From contig JBDHRG010000118.1 of the NCBI GenBank assembly GCA_039807445.1, positions 1 to 12,152 of the forward strand: a stretch of 12,152 bases of DNA. The letters run 5' to 3'. Below the pieces are notes generated by a model. That model did not search any database and was not told where the DNA came from. It saw nothing but the letters and a program-made list of their open reading frames with translations. The translations under genes were made by a program, and so were the position numbers. Below, one piece after another: positions 1-6,012 of the stretch (position 1 is the first letter of the stretch; every line of letters starts with the position of its first letter). The DNA comes from JBDHRG01 sp039807445 (GTDB lineage: Bacteria > Pseudomonadota > Gammaproteobacteria > Competibacterales > Competibacteraceae).

Positions 1-46
1 GGCGCGCCGCCGTCGCGGCGGCCGCGGCCACGGCCCCCGCCCCTGA
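1..46 (+). CDS. Possible 3' end of an upstream gene with an Arg/Gly-rich tail (partial)
   Basis: One plus-strand frame entering from the left edge reads a basic Arg/Gly-rich tail (ARRRRGGRGHGPRP) and stops at TGA 44-46, 33 nt before the yajQ start codon. Such RG-rich ends are common on DEAD-box RNA helicases and other RNA-binding proteins. With only 14 codons visible, and the other two frames also open in this GC-rich stretch, the product cannot be identified. Confidence 0.3.
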   Translation, partial: ARRRRGGRGHGPRP

Positions 47-79
47 TCCGCCCCCCGACGACCCCGAGGAGCTTCTCCG

Positions 80-562
80 ATGCCGTCCTTCGACGTGGTT
101 TCCGAGATCGACCAGCACGAGCTCGCCAACGCGCTCGACCAGGCCAACCGTGACATCGCCACACGCTACGACTTCAAGGGCGTCGACGCACGCATCGAGC
201 GCGCCGATCAGGTACTGACGCTGCACGCGCAGAGCGAGTTCCAGATCGAGCAGATCAGCGACATCCTCTACCAGCGCCTGGCCAAGCGCGGCATCGACAT
301 CCGCTGCATCGAAGCCAGCCCGGTCGCGACCGCCAACCTGAAGGCGAGCCAGAAGCTGACGCTGCGCCAAGGCATCGACTCGGAGCTGGCGAAGAAGATC
401 GTCAAGCTGATCAAGGATTCGAAGCTGAAGGTCCAGGCCGCGATCCAGGGCGAGCAGGTGCGCGTCAGCGGCAAGAAGCGCGACGACCTGCAGGAGGCGA
501 TCACGGCGCTGCGCCAGGCCGAGCTCGGATTGCCGCTGCAGTTCACCAACTTCCGCGACTGA
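80..562 (+). CDS. yajQ: YajQ family nucleotide-binding protein
   Basis: This is a complete 160-residue protein of the YajQ/UPF0234 family, which is about 160 residues long and folds as two ferredoxin-like domains. It begins MPSFDVVSEID, contains the family signature around residues 29-34 (RYDFKG), has the mid-protein stretch ASQKLTLRQGID, and ends LPLQFTNFRD, all typical of the family. Characterised members (for example in Xanthomonas and Pseudomonas) bind cyclic di-GMP and act with a transcription factor; other reports describe nucleic-acid or tRNA binding. It is cytoplasmic, with no signal peptide or membrane segment. The start is set by GAGGAG at 66-71, eight bases before ATG 80. It is transcribed convergently with the kinase fragment that ends at 590, leaving only 27 bp between the two stop codons. 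I see no strong terminator in that gap. Confidence 0.95.
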   Translation: MPSFDVVSEIDQHELANALDQANRDIATRYDFKGVDARIERADQVLTLHAQSEFQIEQISDILYQRLAKRGIDIRCIEASPVATANLKASQKLTLRQGIDSELAKKIVKLIKDSKLKVQAAIQGEQVRVSGKKRDDLQEAITALRQAELGLPLQFTNFRD

Positions 563-575
563 GACGCCGCTTTCA

Positions 576-821
576 GGGCTGATCCCGGCTCAGGCTTCGG
601 CGAGCGCGGCCAGCGTCGGTTCGACTTCGAGCGGCTCGTCGGCCGCGAGCGCGTCGAGCCGTGCGACCGCTTGATCGAGGTCGCCGTACTCGAACAGCCA
701 GCTGCGCGTGGTGTCCATCAGCCGCGCTGCGGCTTCGAAGCCGCGCAGACCGCTGCGCTCGTAGTTGAACGAGTTGCCGGCGAGCTTCAGCAACGAGCGC
801 TCGCGCGCCAGCGGCGTCAGC
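576..821. repeat. Left copy of a ~246-bp direct duplication (3' end of the HprK-related kinase gene)
   Basis: This segment aligns without gaps to 3933-4178 at a constant offset of 3357 bp. By eye there are about 14 mismatches in 246 positions (about 94% identity). Similarity starts at GGGCTGATCC, 14 bp before the kinase stop codon, and fades just past position 818, exactly where hicB ends. Both copies have the same orientation, so they bracket the hicAB-NACHT block as direct repeats. Confidence 0.93.
590..817 (-). pseudogene. Headless C-terminal fragment of an HprK-related kinase A gene
   Basis: Read on the minus strand, this encodes about 75 residues matching residues 242-316 of the intact kinase at 3947-4897. 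It runs from LTPLARERSLLKLAGNS to the C-terminal ALAEA and the TGA at 590-592. About six residues differ (A/V, A/E, L/R, V/A, T/A and F/L type changes) and there is no frameshift or internal stop. It lacks the whole N-terminal two thirds, including the P-loop, and has no start codon of its own with a ribosome site. Upstream the frame runs into hicB sequence out of frame and has no kinase similarity. It is a duplication scar, either the original 3' end of the kinase gene next to yajQ or a copy brought by the neighbouring cargo. Confidence 0.88.
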
Positions 822-1146
822 GGCGCGCGGCCTGCGTCAGCGCCTCGGCCGCCCAGGTGTTGAGGCTCTTGCCCGCCTGGCGCGCAGCCAGTGCCGCCTC
901 GCGGTGTACCTCGGGCGATACCCGCACCACGAAGCGGCCGGAAAACACCGGCTCCGGCTCGATGCCCTCCTGCGCGCACAGCACCAAGTAGTCGTCCACC
1001 GACTCCTGGAACGCCGTACGCAGCTCGTCCACCGAGCGCCCCTGGAACGTGACCACTCCGCGGGTCAGCAGCACGTCGCCGTGAAACAGCCCCGCTTCAT
1101 CGTCGTACTCCACCTTGCCTATGTAACCCTTGTATCGCATCGTCAT
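817..1146 (-). CDS. hicB: HicB family antitoxin
   Basis: This 109-residue protein has the two-part build of HicB antitoxins. Residues 1-65 form the degenerate RNase H-like fold (start MTMRYKGYIGKVEYDDEAGL, then FQGRSVDELRTAFQESVDDYL). Residues 70-109 form a C-terminal DNA-binding helix unit (RFVVRVSPEVHREAALAARQ, then AGKSLNTWAAEAL). HicB binds and neutralises HicA and represses the shared promoter. Its ATG (1144-1146) overlaps the hicA stop codon in an ATGA junction, so the pair is translationally coupled. Its TGA stop (817-819) falls on the edge of the duplicated kinase sequence; the last codons may therefore have been set by the insertion junction, although the length is normal for the family. 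The toxin-first order is the usual one. Confidence 0.88.
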   Translation of the reverse strand: MTMRYKGYIGKVEYDDEAGLFHGDVLLTRGVVTFQGRSVDELRTAFQESVDDYLVLCAQEGIEPEPVFSGRFVVRVSPEVHREAALAARQAGKSLNTWAAEALTQAARR

Positions 1147-1397
1147 GACGCCACCCCTGCATCGACCAGGAACTTGCGCACCGATTTCAGCGCGCCCCTG
1201 TCGGTTTCCTTCGGTGGGTGCGGCCGATGGAACACGCCGGGCACCCCGTTCAGCACGAACCGCACCCGCGAGCCGGCCCCTTCCGAGCGCTTCGCGCCGA
1301 GTGCCAGCAGTAGTGCCTCGATCGCCGTCCATTCCACATCGGCCCGTGTCGGGCTGGCGAAGATCGCGGCCAGCGTCGCGCGGTGTTTGCTGTTCAT
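1143..1397 (-). CDS. hicA: HicA family mRNA interferase toxin
   Basis: This 84-residue protein belongs to the HicA group that opens MNSKHRATLAAIF and has a compact dsRNA-binding-like fold. Canonical HicA carries its catalytic histidine in a Gly-Ser-His motif. Here residues 42-44 read Gly-Ser-Arg, followed by FHRPHP at 56-61 and the C-terminal helix GALKSVRKFL, a pattern I associate with one HicA subfamily. Family members cleave mRNA and arrest growth when free of HicB. The gene starts at ATG 1395-1397 with no convincing Shine-Dalgarno sequence. The predicted -10 box ends only six bases upstream, so a leaderless transcript is possible. The stop overlaps hicB by four bases. Activity of the Arg variant cannot be judged from sequence. 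Confidence 0.85.
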   Translation of the reverse strand: MNSKHRATLAAIFASPTRADVEWTAIEALLLALGAKRSEGAGSRVRFVLNGVPGVFHRPHPPKETDRGALKSVRKFLVDAGVAS

Positions 1398-1403
1398 GCC
1401 CGC

Positions 1404-1431
1404 ATAGTATCAATTTTTAGTATCACATCAA
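1404..1431 (-). promoter_or_regulatory. Predicted hicAB promoter
   Basis: On the minus strand a -35-like TTGATG (1426-1431) is followed after 16 bases by a -10-like TACTAT (1404-1409). Transcription would begin at about 1397, which is the hicA start codon. The site is a clear AT-rich island in GC-rich surroundings. Confidence 0.55.
1405..1425 (-). promoter_or_regulatory. Two direct TGATACTA repeats, candidate HicB operator
   Basis: The octamer TGATACTA occurs twice on the minus strand, at 1418-1425 and 1405-1412, with a 13-bp period. Both copies sit between and over the predicted -35 and -10 boxes of hicAB, where a repressor would block polymerase. HicB proteins are known to autorepress their operon; binding to this repeat is inferred. 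Confidence 0.45.
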
Positions 1432-1542
1432 CGCCCACGCCTGTCATGCCAGGCCGTCGCACAGCCCTGCCCTTTGTCGCCCGCCTGTGATCCACCACCC
1501 GGCGCCGCGTTCGCTCTCCTCCCCAGGCAGCCCATCTGCGCA

Positions 1543-1567
1543 TAGCTGCCAAAATATTTACCTATCA
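1543..1567 (+). promoter_or_regulatory. AT-rich island, candidate promoter for the NACHT gene
   Basis: Around 1550-1565 the sequence becomes AT-rich (CAAAATATTTACCTATC), about 35-50 bp before the ATG at 1598. It contains -10-like hexamers (TATTTA, TACCTA) but no clear -35 at ideal spacing. The rest of the 200-bp gap between hicA and this gene holds nothing else I can recognise. If it is the promoter, it favours the start at 1598 over the in-frame ATG at 1487. Confidence 0.3.
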
Positions 1568-1597
1568 GGCGAAGCGCATCGGCTACGGGGGCGGAGC

Positions 1598-3919
1598 ATG
1601 GTAGCGAACTCGGGCAGTACCGGCATTGGCCGCCGACTGCCGTGCTGCGGCGCGATCCTGTGGCTGTGGTTTTCCGCCCCGGTCCGGGGTGAAGCCACGG
1701 ACCCGCCGCAGGCACCACCGGCGTGGCTCATCCAAGGCTTCGTCGCCGGCCTCGACGACCCGACTCCGGGCGTGTTCATGGCGCTCGCAAAAGCACAATC
1801 GGAATGGGGCGTGTGGAGGGCGCTGCGGGCGCGTGCGGCCGAGATCGGCCCGACGGTGGCTGGCCATCTGAACGATGAGCGTAACCCGGAGGCTCGCGCC
1901 ACCGCCATCGAAGCGCTGGTCGCACTCGACGCCAAGGCGCAGGCCGGCGCCATCGCCGAGCGGCTGCGGGATGAGAACGGATACGTCCGCGCCACCGCCA
2001 TCGAAGCGCTGGTCGCACTCGACGCGACGCAGCCCTCTCTATGGGTTCCGCCGCTCGCGGCGATCGAAGAGCACCCGGACGCGCGGCCGGAACTGCGCGC
2101 TTATGCCCATCTGCTGGGCGGCATCGACCCGGCTTCCGCGCCAGCACGCCGCTGGCTGGGGCGTCCGGAGCCGGAGCCCGCCATCGACGGCAAGACGCCG
2201 CGCGCCGAGGTGCTGACGCTCCTCACCGCCTTCCAGCACACCTGGCCGTGGACGGAGCCGTATCCGGGCCTGCGCAGCAAGCTGGCCGACAGCATCGGCA
2301 AGGTGGTCGATCGCGCCTGCCCCGGCGCCGGGGCGCCGCAGCCTTCTGGCGACGATCCCGGTGCGCGCCTCGCCAGCCTGTGGCGCGGCGGCCTGGAGTG
2401 GCTGGCGGGTTCGGTCGGGGCGAGTTGCTGGGGACTGGAGGACCGGGCGCTGCTCCTGAGCCTGCGCGACAGCATACGCGCGGTCAGCCCGCATCAGGCG
2501 GATACGCTGGATCGTGTCGTCGCGCAGCTCGGCCGGCAGGATTGGGCCATCAAGGGGAGCACGGTCGCGGCCGGGCATCTGGCCTTCTGGTTGCTGCTGC
2601 TTGCCTACCCGCATGCACGGCCGGTACGGACCTTCTTTTTCTGGAACCCGTGGGTGCGCCGGCTGCTCGGGGTGTTCTACGTCAACCTGCTGCTGCTCTA
2701 TGTGCCGCCGTTGCGCCGGCGCCTGCTGCTGCCGTTCCGGCGCTCGCTGCTCGCCGACGCGCAGCTCGATCGGCTCGAGCAACACCCGTACTTCCCGCAC
2801 CGCCGCGTCCGCGGCGAGGACGACAGTGTCGTTGCGGCCCACGCGGCGATCCCCGCCGTCCGCGGCCAGATCGTGCTGGAGGGTGAATCCGGCCTCGGCA
2901 AGTCGCTGTTCCTGCGCAAGCTCGCCGAGGGCTCGCGGCGGCTGACGGTGTTCCTCGAAGCCCGACGCTGCGAGCGCGGCGTGATCGAGGCGATCCAGGA
3001 CAAGCTCGCCGGCAACATCGGCCAGGATGTCGACTTCCTGCGCCAGCTCGTCTCGGCCGGTGCGCTCGACGTCATCATCGACGGCATCAACGAGGTCGCG
3101 GCCGAGACGCGCGGCAGGATCACCGATTTCGTCGAGAAACACTTCGAAGGCAACGTGATCCTCGCCACGCAGCCGCTGGAGTGGAAAAAACCGGCCACCG
3201 CCAAGACCTACCAGCTCCTGCCGCTCGCCGATGAGCAGATCGAGGAGTTCCTGCTCAGCCGCGAAGCCGAGCTCGACACCGGGCAACCGGTGCGTGGCGA
3301 AGCCTACCGCGAGGCCGCGCGCGCGTTCCTCGCGGCCGTGTTCGCCGCGCCGCCAGCGGACGGGGACGCGGTACTGCGCCGCACGCTGTCGAACCCCATG
3401 GATCTGTTCTTCGTCGCCCAGGTCATCGCGCAAGGGCGTACGCCCGACCTGATGGGGCTGCAGGAACAAGCTTACGCGCTGATGGCCGCGGACTACACGC
3501 AGACGAACCACGGTACGGCGTTCCCGCTGCAACGCTTCGCCGAACACGTCTACGCGCTGCGCCTCCAGGACGCGAAGACGCCATCGGCAGAGACCTTCCC
3601 CAACGAACTCGCCGCGATGGAACGCCACCGCCTGCTGGTACGGCGCGGCGACCATGACGAATTCCGTCACGACCGGGTGATGGACTTCTTCCTGTGCACC
3701 GCGCTCGACCCACGACACCAGGCGCAGCGTGCGCTGGAGCACATCGGCGATGCGCGCTTTCGCAGCACCTACCTGCTGATGGTGCAGCGCCTGCCGCCCG
3801 AGCAGGCGCGCCTGCTGCGCGATGCGGTGGTCGAGCAGGCCGCCGACAGCGGCGATCACAGCCTCAGCGACGAGTTCGTCCGGCTGCTGCGCGTGCGGTT
3901 GCAGGGAACCGGGAGCTAG
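1598..3919 (+). CDS. HEAT-repeat, membrane-associated NACHT-type P-loop NTPase
   Basis: This is a 773-residue multidomain protein. Residues 1-31 look like a signal peptide or signal anchor (RR then LPCCGAILWLWFSA). Residues about 60-175 are alpha-helical HEAT-like repeats, two of them nearly identical (RATAIEALVALDA at 100-112 and 131-143). Hydrophobic segments lie at about 323-340 and 356-373, separated and followed by Arg-rich stretches. A P-loop NTPase follows: Walker A GESGLGKS at 429-436, Walker B DVIIDGINE at 491-499, then a helical C-terminal region to 773. The D-G-x-x-E Walker B form fits NACHT/STAND ATPases, which often act as switches in immunity or stress responses. I chose ATG 1598 because a purine-rich GGGGGCGGAG precedes it and the signal sequence follows directly; ATG 1487 would add 37 unremarkable residues. 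Function is unknown; an anti-phage role is an inference from domain type and context. Confidence 0.75.
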   Translation: MVANSGSTGIGRRLPCCGAILWLWFSAPVRGEATDPPQAPPAWLIQGFVAGLDDPTPGVFMALAKAQSEWGVWRALRARAAEIGPTVAGHLNDERNPEARATAIEALVALDAKAQAGAIAERLRDENGYVRATAIEALVALDATQPSLWVPPLAAIEEHPDARPELRAYAHLLGGIDPASAPARRWLGRPEPEPAIDGKTPRAEVLTLLTAFQHTWPWTEPYPGLRSKLADSIGKVVDRACPGAGAPQPSGDDPGARLASLWRGGLEWLAGSVGASCWGLEDRALLLSLRDSIRAVSPHQADTLDRVVAQLGRQDWAIKGSTVAAGHLAFWLLLLAYPHARPVRTFFFWNPWVRRLLGVFYVNLLLLYVPPLRRRLLLPFRRSLLADAQLDRLEQHPYFPHRRVRGEDDSVVAAHAAIPAVRGQIVLEGESGLGKSLFLRKLAEGSRRLTVFLEARRCERGVIEAIQDKLAGNIGQDVDFLRQLVSAGALDVIIDGINEVAAETRGRITDFVEKHFEGNVILATQPLEWKKPATAKTYQLLPLADEQIEEFLLSREAELDTGQPVRGEAYREAARAFLAAVFAAPPADGDAVLRRTLSNPMDLFFVAQVIAQGRTPDLMGLQEQAYALMAADYTQTNHGTAFPLQRFAEHVYALRLQDAKTPSAETFPNELAAMERHRLLVRRGDHDEFRHDRVMDFFLCTALDPRHQAQRALEHIGDARFRSTYLLMVQRLPPEQARLLRDAVVEQAADSGDHSLSDEFVRLLRVRLQGTGS
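1895..2025 (+). repeat. 93-bp-period internal repeat in the HEAT region
   Basis: The 38 bp at 1895-1932 recur without a mismatch at 1988-2025, offset by 93 bp or 31 codons, one HEAT-repeat length. The perfect DNA identity, not just similar protein sequence, points to recent duplication or gene conversion between repeat units. Confidence 0.85.
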
Positions 3920-3932
3920 AGGGGCCGGCGAT

Positions 3933-4178
3933 GGGCTGATCCTGGCTCAGGCTTCGGCGAATGCGGTCAGCGTCGGTTCGGCTTCGCGCGGCTCGTCGGC
4001 TGCGAGCTCGTCGAGCCGCGCGACCGCTTGATCGAGGTCGCCGTACTCGAACAGCCAGCTGCGCGTGGTGTCCATCAGCCGCGCCACGGCTTCGAAGCCG
4101 CGCAGGCCGCTGCGCTCGTAGTTGAACGAGTTGCCGGCGAGCTTCAGCAGCGAGCGCTCGCGCGCCAGCGGCGTGAGC
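3933..4178. repeat. Right copy of the ~246-bp direct duplication
   Basis: This copy lies at the 3' end of the intact HprK-related kinase gene and aligns to 576-821. It begins 14 bp after the NACHT gene stop. Beyond 4178 the kinase gene continues, whereas beyond 821 the left copy passes into hicB, which marks the cargo boundary. Confidence 0.93.
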
Positions 4179-4897
4179 TGCACCCGGGCGCCGGCCTGGA
4201 AGCTCGGGTAGACGATCCAGGCCGGGCGCACCGCCTGGTGCTGGCGGGCGACGCTGTCATCGCTCGGGCGCACGTGCGCGACGTCGCCCTTGCGCGTCTT
4301 CGGGAACACCGGGCCGATCACCGCCTCGGGGGCGAAGGCGCGGATCACCGGGATCGAGGCGTTCTTCAGCGGGATCGGCCGCGGGAAGGGATCGACCAGG
4401 CCGTCGTCGGGGCGCAGCAGCGCGAACTCGTCCGACAGCAGCCGCCAGCCGCGGAACATCAGCGCCGTGCTCAACGTGCTCTTGCCCGAACCCGGCCAGG
4501 CCGGCAGCAGCAGCGCGCGCCCGTTCTTCTCGAGCACGCCGGCGTGCAGCAGCAGGTACTGGTGCGCGCGCGTCGCCACGCACCAGTTCAGGCCCCACTC
4601 GAGCAGCGGCAGCGCCGTGTCGGCCGGAAAGGGCTCGAACGGCACCGTCTCGCCGTCGGCGACGAACACCACCTGCGGCTTCAGCCAGCGGCGCACGCCG
4701 CGCTGGCGCAGCACTGCGATGCGGTAGTCGTCGAACGGCAGCTCGTCGGCAGCCGGATAGGCGCCGTAGAGCTGCTGCAGCGGCTCCGCCAGCCCGGGCG
4801 CGTCGGCGCCGATACGCACGCGGAACGGCCCGAGCCGCAGCCGCAGCACGCCGCGGGCGAGCAGCGCCTCGAAGCGCCCGGCGGTGACGACGGTCAT
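3947..4897 (-). CDS. HprK-related kinase A (HPr-rel-A system)
   Basis: This 316-residue protein resembles the C-terminal catalytic domain of HPr kinase/phosphorylase. The P-loop is WPGSGKST at 134-141, preceded by a strand (LLLHAGVLEKNGRALLL) and followed by LLSDEFALL at 153-161, which fits the acidic strand after the P-loop in the HprK fold. Residues 1-110 form an N-terminal region without a motif I recognise. It matches my memory of the HprK-related kinase A family, defined by its neighbourhood with a PqqD-like protein; its true substrate is unknown, and no HPr or PTS gene lies nearby. The ATG (4895-4897) overlaps the pqqD-like stop in an ATGA junction. The last 75 codons are duplicated at 590-817. 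The 3' end faces the NACHT gene with 27 bp between the stops. Confidence 0.85.
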   Translation of the reverse strand: MTVVTAGRFEALLARGVLRLRLGPFRVRIGADAPGLAEPLQQLYGAYPAADELPFDDYRIAVLRQRGVRRWLKPQVVFVADGETVPFEPFPADTALPLLEWGLNWCVATRAHQYLLLHAGVLEKNGRALLLPAWPGSGKSTLSTALMFRGWRLLSDEFALLRPDDGLVDPFPRPIPLKNASIPVIRAFAPEAVIGPVFPKTRKGDVAHVRPSDDSVARQHQAVRPAWIVYPSFQAGARVQLTPLARERSLLKLAGNSFNYERSGLRGFEAVARLMDTTRSWLFEYGDLDQAVARLDELAADEPREAEPTLTAFAEA

Positions 4898-5190
4898 GCC
4901 GCCTCCCGCTCGACCAGGCCGAGGCGGCCGAAGTCGGCCAGCAGGGCCTCGAGCTCGCCGAAGGGCAGTTCGCCCGCATCGAGCGCGCACTCGGCCCGCA
5001 GCAGCGACCACAGCGTCGGGCCGTCGGTCGGCGCCAGCGCCAGCAGTTGCAGGCAGGCCGCGCCGATCGGGTTCAGCAGATGGGTACGCCCGGAAGCCGC
5101 ATCGAACAGCACGAAACCCTCGTCCCAATGCCGCCAGTGCAGCTCGCAGCCGGGGTTGAGCTTCCAGACCGTGCCCTGGCCAGTCGTCAA
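4894..5190 (-). CDS. PqqD-like peptide chaperone of the HPr-rel-A system
   Basis: This small 98-residue protein has the features of PqqD-type winged-helix domains: VWKLNPGCELHWRHWDEG near the N-terminus, the strand-turn FVLFDAASGRTHLLNPIGAACL at 27-47 and a C-terminal helix with LLADFGRLGLVE. PqqD proteins and the related RiPP recognition elements bind a peptide substrate and present it to a modifying enzyme. The start is a TTG (5188-5190), supported by AAGGAG at 5200-5205 nine bases upstream; there is no nearer ATG or GTG in frame that keeps the domain whole. It lies 24 bp after the Tat-protein gene and overlaps the kinase gene by four bases, so the three are very likely co-transcribed and the last two translationally coupled. 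Confidence 0.82.
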   Translation of the reverse strand: MTTGQGTVWKLNPGCELHWRHWDEGFVLFDAASGRTHLLNPIGAACLQLLALAPTDGPTLWSLLRAECALDAGELPFGELEALLADFGRLGLVEREAA

Positions 5191-5214
5191 GACGGCGCGC
5201 TCCTTCGTCGGGGC

Positions 5215-5790
5215 TTAGGGGGGAGGCATGATCGAGGTCATGCACGAGACGCTCGCCGGCATGTCGAAGCCGTTCGGGCCGAGCGCCCGGGGGTTGCCGG
5301 AATTGTCGATCCAGCCCAGCGCGTTGCCGGTACTGAGTTCGGTGCTGGTCCAGCCGCTTGCCGCCGGGTGGATCGCGTCCAGGCCGCTGATGTCGTTCGG
5401 GCTGCTGCTGGCGACGACGAAGTTGCCGTTGGCGTAGTCGCGCCAGCCCTGCGGGCTCGCCTTGTCGTCGAAGTAGTACGTCGCCGTCGTGCTTCCGTTG
5501 GAATAGCGCACGACCCGCGGCGTGGCGTAGCGCGCCCAGTTGTCCGTGCCCGCGATGACCGGGGTCACACCGCCGGGCACCTGCGTCTTGCTGAAGGTGC
5601 GCTTGTCGAGACAGGTGATGCTCGCCGCGGCCGCGGATGCGCCGTTCGCCAGCGTCAGGAACGCCGGCAGGCCGGCGGCGACGCCCTTGAGCACCCGGCG
5701 GCGGGCGAGCTGCCCGGCGGTGGTCCTGGTTTCCGGCACGGCCTCCGTGGCCTCGGCTCGCGGGTCGCGTCTTTCCAATGAATCGTTCAT
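5215..5790 (-). CDS. Tat-signal secreted protein of unknown function in the HPr-rel-A operon
   Basis: This 191-residue protein is not a family I recognise. It has a hydrophilic, acidic N-terminus, then a textbook twin-arginine signal (ARRRVLKG at 29-36, hydrophobic AAGLPAFLTLANG, Ala-rich end ASAAAAS at about 51-57). The mature part is about 130 residues, rich in Ser, Thr, Asn, Gly and Pro, with a Tyr/Trp-containing middle (NWARYATPRVVRYSN, TATYYFDD). It has only two cysteines, C60 at the mature N-terminus and C183 near the end, and closes with the tail SCMTSIMPPP. Export through Tat would mean it folds, or is modified, in the cytoplasm first. As first gene of the operon with the PqqD-like protein and kinase, it is a candidate substrate or partner of that machinery. 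The start ATG (5788-5790) has GGAG nine bases upstream. Confidence 0.75.
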   Translation of the reverse strand: MNDSLERRDPRAEATEAVPETRTTAGQLARRRVLKGVAAGLPAFLTLANGASAAAASITCLDKRTFSKTQVPGGVTPVIAGTDNWARYATPRVVRYSNGSTTATYYFDDKASPQGWRDYANGNFVVASSSPNDISGLDAIHPAASGWTSTELSTGNALGWIDNSGNPRALGPNGFDMPASVSCMTSIMPPP

Positions 5791-6012
5791 GAGTGCCGTC
5801 TCCAAGATGCGGACTGGGCGCGCGGCGGAATCATAGCGCAGCAGCGCCGCGCGCGCCTGAAAAAGCCCATCGGTGCCGCTCAGCATGCAAGCTGCGCTCC
5901 AGCTCCGGCAAGGGTTTGAAAACACAACAATTGCAAACTGCGCTTCGGCGACTTGCCCGCCATGGCGCCCGCCCCTGTAAAATCCGCCGACACCAAGGAC
6001 CGGAATCCGCCC
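5791..6012. promoter_or_regulatory. Divergent intergenic region controlling the Tat-protein operon and the nucleotidyltransferase gene
   Basis: This 222-bp region lies between two divergent starts. For the minus-strand operon a -10-like TATGAT lies at 5830-5835, about 40 bp before its ATG, without a convincing -35 at normal spacing. An AT-rich island at 5914-5940 carries an imperfect dyad (GTTTG at 5914-5918, CAAAC at 5934-5938) and could be a regulator site serving both directions. Apart from the rightward promoter listed separately, I see no gene or RNA here. Confidence 0.4.
5953..5983 (+). promoter_or_regulatory. Predicted promoter for the nucleotidyltransferase gene
   Basis: A -10-like TAAAAT at 5978-5983 lies 30 bp before ATG 6013. 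A TTGCCC at 5953-5958 could be the -35, but the 19-bp spacer is long, so the -10 carries most of the support. Confidence 0.45.

Noticed and set aside
1487..1597. Earlier in-frame start (ATG 1487) for the NACHT gene
   Set aside because: It would place 37 low-complexity residues before the signal sequence, has no clear ribosome site, and spans the AT-rich promoter-like island. It is not excluded.
2039..3859. A 606-codon open frame antisense to the NACHT gene
   Set aside because: High GC suppresses stop codons in the mirrored frame. The plus strand has the P-loop, Walker B and HEAT motifs, so the antisense frame is a shadow.
4028..5218. A 396-codon plus-strand frame over the kinase and PqqD-like genes
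   Set aside because: It is antisense to two well-supported coupled genes and rich in Arg, Gln and Val with no domain.
3947..5245. Reading the kinase gene as a 432-residue protein starting upstream of 4897
   Set aside because: The extra N-terminal part is the PqqD-like gene read in the wrong frame; the PqqD-like frame has clear family features and overlaps the kinase ATG by four bases.
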